Shown here: one piece after another, positions 8,921-17,165 of the stretch
Layout: each line of letters begins with the position of its first letter
How positions within the stretch are numbered: the stretch's first letter is position 1
NCBI RefSeq assembly: GCF_003268635.1
Contig: NZ_CP029639.1
Span: 6,182,001-6,246,000, forward strand
Direction of reading: 5' to 3'
Origin: Paenibacillus sp. DCT19
Lineage (GTDB): Bacteria > Bacillota > Bacilli > Paenibacillales > Paenibacillaceae
Length of the DNA: 64,000 bases
The notes under the pieces: model-generated
Told to the model about the DNA's origin: nothing
Database searches by the model: none
Seen by the model: only the letters and a program-made list of their open reading frames with translations
Program-made: the position numbers and the translations under genes

Positions 8921-9400
8921 TTATTTTCCCAGAAAAGCATTCAGCATCCATACTTCTTTGTCCAATCCAGCCGTGAAACCAATCAGCATGTCCTCAGTTG
9001 CTTTGTCATCTGCTGCACTCGCTGCTTGGATACCTTCGTTAATCACGTTCAACATCAGGCGCAGATCCGCAACAACAGCTTCAACCATACGTTCTGCAGT
9101 GAATTGCCCTTGAGCCTCTTCAATCGGAGACAAACGCAACTGTTCCGACATCGTCGCTACTGGGCGTCCACCGATGGTCAACAAACGCTCTGCTGCTTCA
9201 TCCATATGAGCTGTAGCCAAATTGTACAGTTCTTCGAATTTGGCATGTAATGTGAAGAAGTGTGGTCCTTGAACATACCAGTGGAAATGATGCAATTTCG
9301 TGTACAGTACAGACCAGCCTGCGATCTGACGGTTAAGTACCTCGTGAAGTTCAGTTGTTTCAGTTACAAATGGGTTGGTTTTAGTTTGCATTGTGCTCAT
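8921..9400 (-). CDS. dps: Dps family DNA-binding ferritin-like protein
   Basis: This 159-residue protein forms the dodecameric Dps cage that stores iron and protects DNA from peroxide. The intersubunit ferroxidase site is visible as LHHFHWYVQGPHFFTLHAKF with the conserved HxxHWxxxGxxFxxLH pattern, followed by HMDEAAERLLTIGG (D, E ligands). Length and motifs are typical of MrgA-like Dps. It is monocistronic, and a PerR-like palindrome lies 86 bp upstream of the start, which fits the peroxide control known for mrgA in Bacillus subtilis. Confidence 0.92.
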   Translation of the reverse strand: MSTMQTKTNPFVTETTELHEVLNRQIAGWSVLYTKLHHFHWYVQGPHFFTLHAKFEELYNLATAHMDEAAERLLTIGGRPVATMSEQLRLSPIEEAQGQFTAERMVEAVVADLRLMLNVINEGIQAASAADDKATEDMLIGFTAGLDKEVWMLNAFLGK

Positions 9401-9485
9401 GGAATTAATCCCCTCTCGAATTCATTATTTTAAGTTAATGTGTAGTGAATATGGAATTACTTACGTTGTCGTTGTCACTTCTTTA

Positions 9486-9504
9486 ATTTAGACTTAATCT
9501 AAAT
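9486..9504 (-). promoter_or_regulatory. PerR-box-like operator upstream of dps
   Basis: ATTTAGA-CTTAA-TCTAAAT is a perfect 7-5-7 palindrome. Its inner 15 bp (TTAGACTTAATCTAA) match the B. subtilis PerR consensus TTATAATNATTATAA at 10 of 14 arm positions. A Fur-family regulator is therefore likely; PerR specifically is inferred from the dps context. Confidence 0.55.
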
Positions 9505-9602
9505 CTTGTTTTAATTATAACACCAGCTTACTCACTTGGCTAGGCTTTCGGCTATGTTATGAAATGAAGATTCTATGAAGGGAACTTCATCTTCTGAGCA
9601 TT

Positions 9603-9640
9603 AAAAAAGCAGCCCATCGTATGTTATCGATTGGACTGCT
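9603..9640 (-). terminator. Terminator of HAD hydrolase gene (leftward)
   Basis: On the minus strand AGCAGTCCAATCG pairs imperfectly with CGATGGGCTGCT and runs into six T. Confidence 0.75.
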
Positions 9641-9707
9641 GTATATCATTCAATTCATTTTACAACCTCAATAGATGGTATCTATAGAAAAGTTACACTG
9701 ATATCTA

Positions 9708-10445
9708 TCAGGAAATCTCAGACAAAAGAACACGTTTGATGTCCTCATACGTTTGCGCAACATGATGTGGTTGGTGATCTGATTCAGGCATGGCTTCACG
9801 ATGATTAAACCAGATAACGCTCCATCCGGCATCCACTGCACCTACGACATCGTTACGCCATGAGTCTCCAATGTAGAAGCTGTTAGAGGGCGTTGTGCCT
9901 GTTAGCTCGTTTACATGTTCGAATAGTCGCCGATCTGGTTTGGCATAACCAATGGTGCCCGAGATGAAGATTCGTTCCTCTGGGATCAATCCAATTACAT
10001 CTAATGCTTCCAGCTTGGTACGTTGGTGTGCTCCAGGTCCGTTCGTGATCAAGCCAACGACATGCCCCTCGGCTGACAGTCTCCGAATCAGATCGTACGC
10101 GCCTTCAAAAGGTAATATCCGAAACTGGCAGCTTAGATATTGCTGCTGCAATGCTTCTGCTTGTCCTGCTTGTAGTGACACACCGAACTCTTCTAAGGTC
10201 AGCTCGAACCGGCGACGACGCATCCGTTCCATAGCTGCCGGTTCCGGTACAGCGGACAATCCCTCCTGCTCCGATAACCAATCACTATAGTAGCGAAAGC
10301 GATGATATGCCTCGCTGTAGGGAAAATCGTCCGGTAGGCCAAGAATATCCTGAAGCGCCCCGCGTAATGGTTGTAGATGATCATATAACGTATCATCCAC
10401 ATCGAAAAATACAGCCTTCTTAGCATTCGAATTAGATGTCATCAT
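9708..10445 (-). CDS. HAD superfamily hydrolase (YjjG/Gph-like)
   Basis: This is a phosphatase of the haloacid dehalogenase superfamily. Motif I is DVDDTLYD (nucleophile and acid Asp near residues 15-17), motif II is ITNGPG, motif III includes the Lys of YAKPDRRLF, and motif IV is IGDSWRNDVVGA. An alpha-helical cap lies between motifs I and II (about residues 25-110), as in C1-cap members that act on nucleotides or sugar phosphates. The substrate is unknown. Two adjacent ATG codons (10445 and 10442) follow GAGAGGGAG. Monocistronic with its own terminator. Confidence 0.85.
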   Translation of the reverse strand: MMTSNSNAKKAVFFDVDDTLYDHLQPLRGALQDILGLPDDFPYSEAYHRFRYYSDWLSEQEGLSAVPEPAAMERMRRRRFELTLEEFGVSLQAGQAEALQQQYLSCQFRILPFEGAYDLIRRLSAEGHVVGLITNGPGAHQRTKLEALDVIGLIPEERIFISGTIGYAKPDRRLFEHVNELTGTTPSNSFYIGDSWRNDVVGAVDAGWSVIWFNHREAMPESDHQPHHVAQTYEDIKRVLLSEIS

Positions 10446-10643
10446 TAAGACTCCCTCTCTCGTCTCTATATAATTGAGATAAACGTATGAAACAATATTC
10501 CTTCTATAATAAGCTACAGAACAGCGAACGAATTCATTAACATATTAGAATAATGTGGGAATACACTCCGTTGAATGTTATAATTAAGTTTCTATGAATA
10601 CCTTATTTAACGACTCCAAGGAACCCTACAAGGAGGTATATTC

Positions 10644-10886
10644 ATGAAATTTTTCTCATACCCGACTGAATATAAGCGTATTGTGTACCATCTGATTCTA
10701 AACTGTAGCCTTCTGCTCTTTGCCGCGGCAGTGATGGTCTACGCTTTTTATAATTTCCCTTCTGCTTCAACATTCAACTATGTACTCATTGCAATACCTA
10801 TGGCAGGTAGTACCGTAAGATCAGTATACTATGTGATAAAGCTCAGGAAAATGAGATCTGCTCAGAGTTCTGCATCCGAACTATAA
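10644..10886 (+). CDS. Small two-helix membrane protein of unknown function
   Basis: The 80-residue product has two hydrophobic segments, about residues 15-38 (LILNCSLLLFAAAVMVYAF) and 45-65 (YVLIAIPMAGSTVRSVYYVI), and a basic polar tail. A strong AAGGAGG precedes the ATG, and a terminator follows 27 bp after the stop, so it looks like a real single-gene unit. I do not recognise the family. Confidence 0.7.
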   Translation: MKFFSYPTEYKRIVYHLILNCSLLLFAAAVMVYAFYNFPSASTFNYVLIAIPMAGSTVRSVYYVIKLRKMRSAQSSASEL

Positions 10887-10912
10887 TAATCATCCTATCA
10901 TACAGGATCGTC

Positions 10913-10961
10913 AAAAAAAGGTAAGTACACGGTATTCTCTCTACCATGCACTTACCTTTTT
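10913..10961 (+). terminator. Terminator after the small membrane protein gene
   Basis: AAAAAAAGGTAAGT pairs with ACTTACCTTTTT, with a second inner stem GGTA/TACC. It is symmetric and could work in both directions. Confidence 0.75.
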
Positions 10962-11004
10962 GTATATTCCTCAGAACCCAGTTACTGAATTTCAAATGAA
11001 TTTC

Positions 11005-11063
11005 AACTTCGATGCTGATGATTCCATTGGGTTTCTTTCTAATCAAAAGCGGATCTTTGAACA
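11005..11063. repeat. RepB remnant, right end only
   Basis: This degenerate stretch matches the right end of RepB (CTTCGATGCTGA, then AATCAAAAGCGGATCTTTGAAC) as found at 16126-16184. It starts directly after the stop codon of the leftward adenine deaminase gene. The left half of the element is absent. Confidence 0.6.
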
Positions 11064-11067
11064 ATCG

Positions 11068-12867
11068 CTATTGTACGATTAGTGGTACAACCTTACCTGC
11101 ATTCACATCAATCAGCCCGTGATCGGTAATTTTGAGTGCTGGACTCACGGCAAGGGAATGGGTGCTAATCGACATAATCGGATTATAATGCACATAACCG
11201 AGCGATAACATGGCAGCCCGTAATTCCTTCACTTGATGGGATACAACAGCCAGCGGTTCCTCGGTCAGAATACCACCTACCGGAAGCTCCAGATGACTGA
11301 GCACTTTGCCATCCTCAACAACGCAGAATCCCCCTTGGCTCGAAATCACCTTGTTAGCTGCCATAATCATATCTTTGCGGTTACGTCCAACGACGAGAAG
11401 GTTGTGATTGTCGTGGGAATACGTTGTTGCGATGGCACCGCGTTTAATCGTATCTCCACCAATCAGACCATGTGCATGATTACCGTTCACCCCATAACGC
11501 TCAAAGGTGGCAATCTGTCCATATTCACTCTCTTCCCACAAGAGCTCATCTCCCGTTACCTGTATCTGCGCAATATGTTCTTCCACAAAGGTCGAGCCAT
11601 CCTTCACCATCATAACCCGGCATGGGTACGAGGATTCACCCGCATGGTCTTCATTCGCCTTCGGCTTGTCTTCTGCCTGAAGAGCATCTACAACACTACC
11701 CGTACCTACTCCTGAACCACTAACTTTAGGATCGGATAAACGAATTGCAAAGTCCTCTTCATCAAGCGGCTGCAATTGCACACTATGGTAGAAATGAGCT
11801 GGGAACTGCCCAATGATCCGTTCTTGTGTATACGGTTCGTAATCATCGTAAGCCTTACGACCTTTTTTGTAGACCTGATCGACACGCAACATTTCAAGGT
11901 CGGACAACAGTACGTAGTCTGCTACCTTACCTGGTGCGATACTGCCACGATCCGTCATTTTCATCCGAGCTGCAGGAGTAGACGTTGCCGCGTAAATCGC
12001 ATCTTCTGGGCGCATTCCCATACCAATCGCTTTACGTACAAGATGATCCAGATGTCCTCGCTCCACCAGACTATCAGGCATAACATCATCTGTTACAAAA
12101 CAGAAATGCTCCTTCACATCATGCTGAATTAGATACTCCATCACTTCCGGTGTCATGGATTTCTCTTGGATTTCAATAAACATGCCCGCAGCAATACGAG
12201 CCTGTAATCCCTCAATACTCTGATGTGTATGATCCGAATCAACCCCAGCATAGATCAGTCGGTGCAGATCCAGACCTAATAGCTTCGGTGTATGCCCCTC
12301 AATGACAAGCTCCGGGTAGTTCTTCCGAATGTGGCGAAGAATCTGATTCGTTTTGCAGTCTGGGTCGCGAATGACATCCACATAGTTCATAATCTCACCC
12401 AGACAGATGATCTCTCCGGTTGCCAATAATGTATCCATATCTTCGATCTCGATGGAACCACCTGTCGTTTCCATTGGAGTCGCCGGCACAGAACTTGGGA
12501 TCGCATAGAACATGTCCACCAACGTCTCCCGACTTGCCGCCATCATCTCCTGCACACCTTCCAGACCGAACACATTAGCCATCTCATGTGGCTCAGGCAC
12601 AATGGAAGTCACCCCAGAGCGGATCAGTCCGTGTGAAAATGTAGCTGGCGTTACCATTGTACTCTCAATGTGCAGATGAATATCAATCAAGCCTGGAATC
12701 ATATAACGACCACGTGCATCAATGACTTCATCGGCATTAATGAGCTCCGACCCGCCTGAACCGATATATAGGAATCGACCGTCCAATACAGCGACGTTAT
12801 TTTTTTCGAACCTTTTATAATAACTGTTATACACATTTACATTCACAATTAGTTGATCTGCACGCAT
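11068..12867 (-). CDS. ade: Adenine deaminase (amidohydrolase family)
   Basis: This metal-dependent amidohydrolase is predicted to convert adenine to hypoxanthine and ammonia for purine salvage. The N-terminal metal motif is IDIHLHIES (HxH), with further ligands in VIEGHTPKLLG and DSDHTHQSIEG. The C-terminal domain contains the conserved NGNHAHGLIG and YSHDNHNLLVVG motifs of the adenine deaminase C-terminal family. At about 599 residues it is near the usual length; an insert around residues 380-420 is low in complexity. I start at ATG 12867 because GAAGGAG is 9 bases before it; 12873 and 12894 are in-frame alternatives. It is the last gene of the leftward importer/nucleoside hydrolase operon. 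It could be a YerA-type paralogue with a different substrate. Confidence 0.8.
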   Translation of the reverse strand: MRADQLIVNVNVYNSYYKRFEKNNVAVLDGRFLYIGSGGSELINADEVIDARGRYMIPGLIDIHLHIESTMVTPATFSHGLIRSGVTSIVPEPHEMANVFGLEGVQEMMAASRETLVDMFYAIPSSVPATPMETTGGSIEIEDMDTLLATGEIICLGEIMNYVDVIRDPDCKTNQILRHIRKNYPELVIEGHTPKLLGLDLHRLIYAGVDSDHTHQSIEGLQARIAAGMFIEIQEKSMTPEVMEYLIQHDVKEHFCFVTDDVMPDSLVERGHLDHLVRKAIGMGMRPEDAIYAATSTPAARMKMTDRGSIAPGKVADYVLLSDLEMLRVDQVYKKGRKAYDDYEPYTQERIIGQFPAHFYHSVQLQPLDEEDFAIRLSDPKVSGSGVGTGSVVDALQAEDKPKANEDHAGESSYPCRVMMVKDGSTFVEEHIAQIQVTGDELLWEESEYGQIATFERYGVNGNHAHGLIGGDTIKRGAIATTYSHDNHNLLVVGRNRKDMIMAANKVISSQGGFCVVEDGKVLSHLELPVGGILTEEPLAVVSHQVKELRAAMLSLGYVHYNPIMSISTHSLAVSPALKITDHGLIDVNAGKVVPLIVQ

Positions 12868-13050
12868 TGGCATAATCTCCTTCTTCACAAGCATCTCGGC
12901 GTGATCCGGATGAGCAGTCTACCTACAATGTGCTGCACTGCGCTTTTATCTACAGTTCCGCACTACGATGCACCTTGCCCTAACCGGATTCACCGCTAAT
13001 ATGCCTTCTTTGCTGCTTTACTTCCTGTTGCTGTCAATTACATTCAATGA

Positions 13051-14127
13051 CTATTCCACTAACACAAGTTTATCCTGTGGGAAAATCAGACTCACTCGCT
13101 GTCCGCTAAGATAAGGCGTCTCCATCTCTTGGTTAGCTGTGAAGTCGCCAAGTTCCGTCTCAATGACATACTGGTAACTACGACCGAGGTACGTACTCAC
13201 CTTCACGATGCCTGGCAATGCATTAGCGAGATCCGCGGATGTGTCTCCACTCACGATCAGATCATCCGGGCGAATCGCGCCTTTGCGAGCACCGGCACGA
13301 GCGGTACCCGGATGTGCAGTAGCATTAAACGTACGGCCTCCCGCATGCAACGTAATCATATCCCCTGCATCCGTGCGATCCGCAAATTCAATAAAGTTAT
13401 GGAATCCGATAAATCGTGCTACAAACTCCGTTGCCGGATATTTAAAAATTGTCTCTGGGCGGTCGAGCTGCTCGACCACGCCTTTGTTCATGATCGCTAC
13501 CTGATCGGAAATCGAGAAACACTCTTCCTGATCATGAGACACATAGAGCGTAGTGATGCCCAGCTCCTGCTGAATCCGGCGAATCTCGACCCGCATGTTG
13601 AGTCGCAGGTTAGCATCCAGATTACTGAGCGGTTCATCAAATAGAAGCAGATCCGGTTCAATCACCAGTGCGCGGGCAATCGCCACACGTTGACGCTGTC
13701 CACCGGACAGTTCCGTCGGGAAGCGTTTCTCGAATCCAATCAAGTTAACTACTTCAAGGATGCGCATCACACGTGAGGAGATATCCTTGTCCTTCACCTT
13801 GCGCATCCGCAGGCCGAAGGCCACATTATCATAGACAGACAGATGCGGGAACAGCGCATAGCTCTGAAATACAAATCCGAAGTTCCGCTTGTTCACCGGA
13901 ACCTTCGTGTAATCCTTGCCGCCGAACATAAACTTGCCCTGTGATGCTTCCAGGAATCCGGCGATGAGGCGCAGCGTAGTTGTTTTGCCGCAACCGCTCG
14001 GTCCGAGCAGGGAGAGCAGCTTACCATTTTCCAGCTCCAACTGAAAATCCTTCAGGATTGTCTGCTTATCGTATGCCACGGATACGTGGTCTAGTGTCAG
14101 CAATGCCATAGCGTTCTGCGCCTCCAA
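13051..14127 (-). CDS. ABC transporter ATP-binding protein (PotA-like), purine-salvage operon
   Basis: This is the energising ATPase of the second PotABCD-like importer in the window. Walker A is at residues 42-50, the signature LSGGQRQR at 140-147, Walker B around 160-166 (LLLFDEP) and the switch His at 198. The C-terminal 110 residues are TOBE-like. The upstream permease gene ends on the preceding base, so the genes are coupled. Position between permeases and adenine deaminase, with nucleoside hydrolase in the same operon, suggests the substrate is a nucleoside, base or related compound rather than a polyamine; this is inference. Confidence 0.88.
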   Translation of the reverse strand: MEAQNAMALLTLDHVSVAYDKQTILKDFQLELENGKLLSLLGPSGCGKTTTLRLIAGFLEASQGKFMFGGKDYTKVPVNKRNFGFVFQSYALFPHLSVYDNVAFGLRMRKVKDKDISSRVMRILEVVNLIGFEKRFPTELSGGQRQRVAIARALVIEPDLLLFDEPLSNLDANLRLNMRVEIRRIQQELGITTLYVSHDQEECFSISDQVAIMNKGVVEQLDRPETIFKYPATEFVARFIGFHNFIEFADRTDAGDMITLHAGGRTFNATAHPGTARAGARKGAIRPDDLIVSGDTSADLANALPGIVKVSTYLGRSYQYVIETELGDFTANQEMETPYLSGQRVSLIFPQDKLVLVE

Positions 14128-14919
14128 TTAACGTTTAGTAAAGTATGAAAATCCGCCCATGATCCGTTCGATCACGAACATTAAGAGTCCTGTCAGTACC
14201 ATCAGCAGCACGGAAATGGCTGCAATCGTTGGGTCAAAATAATTCTCCACGTACGTCAGCATCTGAATCGGCAATGTACTCACACCTGGGCCAGTCATGA
14301 ACACGGAAATATCCACGTTGTTGAACGATTCCAAGAAAGCAATAAGTACCGCCGCCAGAATACCGGAGCGTATGTTAGGCAGCACCACCTGAAAGAACGT
14401 TCTTAGACGTCCTGCACCCAGACTAAGTGCCGCTTCCTCCACTGCAAAATCAAAGCTCGACAGACTTGAAGCAATAACCCGAATAATAAACGGAAGCATA
14501 ATAATCGTGTGTCCAATCAACAATCCCAGAACCATTGGAAGGTGATAAATCACGATCAGATATTTCATTAACGTGAAACCAAGCACGATCCCCGGAATCA
14601 ATACCGGTGATAGGAATACGGCATTCAGCAATGATTTGCCTTTGAAATCGTAACGACTGAGTGCATACGCAGCCGGAATCCCTAGCGCCAGTGCCAGCAA
14701 GTTCCCCAGCAGGGAGATAATGATGGACGTCTGGAATGTGCGGAGGAAACCGCCTGTGTTAAAAATATTTTCGTACCAGCGGAAGGAGAATCCCTCCGGT
14801 GGGAATTTGAGTACCGTTCCCGGTTCAAACGAAGTGACCGATATGATCAGAAGCGGGCCCAGCAGAAAGATAAAGACCAGCAGACTGAACAGGCCCAGCC
14901 CGATATGTTTCTCCCGCAT
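14128..14919 (-). CDS. ABC transporter permease (PotC-like)
   Basis: This 263-residue inner-membrane permease has about six membrane segments beginning at residues 8-28, and the ATPase-docking motif EEAALSLGAGRLRTF near residue 160. It resembles PotC (second permease of spermidine/putrescine systems). It lies 4 bp after the other permease gene and abuts the ATPase gene, consistent with one transcript and a heterodimeric channel. Confidence 0.88.
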   Translation of the reverse strand: MREKHIGLGLFSLLVFIFLLGPLLIISVTSFEPGTVLKFPPEGFSFRWYENIFNTGGFLRTFQTSIIISLLGNLLALALGIPAAYALSRYDFKGKSLLNAVFLSPVLIPGIVLGFTLMKYLIVIYHLPMVLGLLIGHTIIMLPFIIRVIASSLSSFDFAVEEAALSLGAGRLRTFFQVVLPNIRSGILAAVLIAFLESFNNVDISVFMTGPGVSTLPIQMLTYVENYFDPTIAAISVLLMVLTGLLMFVIERIMGGFSYFTKR

Positions 14920-14923
14920 ATGT

Positions 14924-15745
14924 CTACCCCTTCGGATTTAAAGTTTTGGCCATTTTGTTCATGACACCGACCACGACGAATGTAATCACAATCATAATCG
15001 CGGCAACAACCGAGGCCAGATACCAGTCGTTGAGAGTCATGGCGTTCTGATACAGGAACGTGGCAATTACACGCTGTTTCCCTCCAAGGAGGGCAGGTGT
15101 CGTATATGCCGTCAGACTGCCGACAAATACAAGCACGGCTCCGATGACAAGCCCTGGCACAGCCAGTGGGAACACAACCCGGCGGAATGCAGTGAAGCGG
15201 GATGCACCCAGGCTTTGTGCTGCTTTGAGCAGGTCACCATCAATGTTCTCCAGTACGCCGACCAGGGAAATAATCATGAGCGGCAAGAATAGATGTGTCA
15301 GACCAATCATCATCGCTGCCGGCGTGTACAAAATATCCAGCGGCTTGTCCACGATCCCCAAACCAACGAGCGCGTTGTTAATCAGCCCTTTACGTCCAAG
15401 GATAATCATCCAGCTGAACGAGCGCACAACCGGGCTCGTCAAGAGTGGGAAGATCGCCAGTGCCAGCAAAATGCCTTTGCGGCGCGGCGCTTTCCGAGAA
15501 ATATAATAAGCTGTCGGGAATCCGAGCACCACGCAGACAATCGTGGTGACCACACTGACCTGCAGGGTGGTAAGCAATATTTTCAAAAAGTAAGGGTCTC
15601 TGAAAAAATGCATGTATCCTTCAAACGTGAAGGAGTTTTCCTGAAAAAAGGTCGACCCGATCGTCAGGACAATCGGAATGATCATGAATGCCGCCAAAAA
15701 TATGAATCCCGGCAGCAATAGCCAGTAGATTACTGATTTTTTCAT
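14924..15745 (-). CDS. ABC transporter permease (PotB-like)
   Basis: This 273-residue protein starts with a membrane segment (residues 6-30) and carries the docking motif LKAAQSLGASRFTAF near residue 180. It pairs with the PotC-like permease immediately downstream. Upstream, 450 bp separate it from the nucleoside hydrolase gene, and that gap is filled by one copy each of RepA and RepB. Whether the transcript crosses the two structured repeats is not known. Confidence 0.88.
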   Translation of the reverse strand: MKKSVIYWLLLPGFIFLAAFMIIPIVLTIGSTFFQENSFTFEGYMHFFRDPYFLKILLTTLQVSVVTTIVCVVLGFPTAYYISRKAPRRKGILLALAIFPLLTSPVVRSFSWMIILGRKGLINNALVGLGIVDKPLDILYTPAAMMIGLTHLFLPLMIISLVGVLENIDGDLLKAAQSLGASRFTAFRRVVFPLAVPGLVIGAVLVFVGSLTAYTTPALLGGKQRVIATFLYQNAMTLNDWYLASVVAAIMIVITFVVVGVMNKMAKTLNPKG

Positions 15746-15821
15746 CGTTCTACTCCTGACATAAGAAAAATTTGAGTCATTCCAAAAACAAGTGTTGGTT
15801 ATCTCCGCATCAGCCGTTCCG

Positions 15822-15945
15822 GATACGAATCGTTCTTCCGATCGCTGTTATCCTTGGATTTTCTTGATCTCCTTCTTCTTAGAAGGAAAAATCCAAGGAT
15901 AAAGGCGAGCGCTTCGCTTCTCCAGAATCGATTTCGTCCCCTCCA
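15822..15945. repeat. RepA copy 5, degenerate, core only
   Basis: The core GATCGCTGTTATCC (15840), the hairpin TTGGATTTT / AAAATCCAA, the stretch AAGGCGAGCGCTTCGCTTC and CGTCCCCTCC match other RepA copies. The terminal inverted repeats are too diverged to define, so the limits are approximate. It sits inside the importer/nucleoside hydrolase operon. Confidence 0.7.
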
Positions 15946-16019
15946 CTAAGCGGGATCAAGTTAAGAACTTATTTTAATATCGATCTTAACTTTCCTCTTT
16001 GGATAAAAATATTAACGAG

Positions 16020-16183
16020 TTCAAAAAATCCGGTTTTCAGTGCCGAGAAGATGGGATGAAGATAGAAATGGAGTAGCGGAGCGTAGGCAAAACTACGTGA
16101 GCAACTGACATTTCGGCTGAATCCCATCTTCGATGCTGAGATGCCGACAGGCATCCTTCGTAATCAAAAGCGGATTTTTTGAA
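16020..16183. repeat. RepB copy 1, complete
   Basis: This 164-bp element has 18-bp ends TTCAAAAAATCCGGTTTT (16020) and AAAAGCGGATTTTTTGAA (16166) forming an inverted repeat with one mismatch. Inner inverted pairs are AGATGGGAT/ATCCCATCT and GTAG..CTAC. About 90% of it is shared with the copy at 31484. Its right end lies 12 bp from the stop codon of the nucleoside hydrolase gene. A leftward 61-codon frame inside it is conserved only because the repeat is. Confidence 0.85.
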
Positions 16184-16195
16184 CAACCTCTAAAT

Positions 16196-17134
16196 TTACG
16201 AATTTAATGCGTTGATAAACAGTTCTAGGAAGCTTTCCGCATCTACCGTTTCGCAGACGAGGGTGTTGGGCTGTTGTCCCAAACGGTTTTGGAAATCACA
16301 CACCATCTGACCGTCACACAGACGGCTCGCGGTTTCGACATCCACGTAATACGACTTGCGTCCAACCAGTTCCGGAGCGAGTGCTACGCCAACAGCTAGT
16401 GGATCATGCAGCGCACATGCTCGTACACCATTCATTTGTTCGTAACGATTAATATAAATCTCCGTACTCTGAGCTACATATGCGCGTAGTACAGGATCTG
16501 TGAGGCGTTCAATGGTAGCTTCATTCAGCAACGTCTGGCGTGTAACATCTAGTCCTACTTGTGTGAGCTTCTCAATTCCTGCCTGCACAACGATACGTGC
16601 AGCCTCTGGATCGGCGTACGTATTGTACTCCGCTACCGGTGTCACGTTACCGTGCCCCCGTACAACACCACCCATGAAGATGACTTCCTTCAATAAAGAA
16701 GGCAGCTCCGGACATTTAATTAGCGCCAGCGCCAAATTCGTAAGTGGTGCCGTCATAATCAGGGTGAGTTCACCTGGGTATAGTTTAGCCTGCTCCACGA
16801 TAAAGTCTGGGCCGAACCCTGGATCGGCCTGCTTGGACACTGCCGGATCAGGCAGCGCACCACCCAATCCGTCCTGTCCATGCACACGATGTTCATAATG
16901 AGACTTCCGAGTCAGCGGACTCGCTGCTCCAGCAATCACCGGAATGGCAGGCGCACCTGCCAGCTCCAGTATTTTGCACGTATTCTCCGTTGCCTGCGCT
17001 AGAGATACATTGCCGCAGACAGTCGTGATGCCGAGAATATCTAGCTTCCGGCTTTTGACAGCCAGTAGAATCGCCAGCGCATCATCAATACCTGTATCTA
17101 CATCCAAGATGATGGGATTAGACGTTTTACTCAT
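16196..17134 (-). CDS. Inosine/uridine-preferring nucleoside hydrolase
   Basis: This enzyme hydrolyses the N-glycosidic bond of nucleosides to base and ribose. The N-terminal Ca2+-binding Asp cluster LDVDTGIDDA (about residues 10-19), the HGQDGLGG motif and the later ALHDPLAVGVAL segment (conserved HD) are all present. At 312 residues it has the usual length. It follows the substrate-binding lipoprotein gene by 31 bp and precedes the permeases, so imported nucleosides could be cleaved and adenine then deaminated by the enzyme at the operon end. Confidence 0.9.
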   Translation of the reverse strand: MSKTSNPIILDVDTGIDDALAILLAVKSRKLDILGITTVCGNVSLAQATENTCKILELAGAPAIPVIAGAASPLTRKSHYEHRVHGQDGLGGALPDPAVSKQADPGFGPDFIVEQAKLYPGELTLIMTAPLTNLALALIKCPELPSLLKEVIFMGGVVRGHGNVTPVAEYNTYADPEAARIVVQAGIEKLTQVGLDVTRQTLLNEATIERLTDPVLRAYVAQSTEIYINRYEQMNGVRACALHDPLAVGVALAPELVGRKSYYVDVETASRLCDGQMVCDFQNRLGQQPNTLVCETVDAESFLELFINALNS

Positions 17135-17165
17135 CTATGCTCTACTCCTTGTCGTTACGTTTGTT

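Noticed and set aside
12868..13050. Purine riboswitch before adenine deaminase or the binding lipoprotein
   Set aside because: Neither 12868-13050 nor 18240-18300 shows the three-helix purine aptamer pattern.
13129..13644. Rightward 171-codon frame opposite the PotA-like ATPase gene
   Set aside because: It lies wholly antisense to a clear ATPase with all motifs, and its product is Arg/Cys/His-rich without family features.
15969..16154. Leftward 61-codon frame similar to the 64-codon frame at 31424-31618
   Set aside because: The similarity is explained by the shared RepB DNA repeat. Neither has a ribosome binding site, and the frames extend into different flanking DNA.
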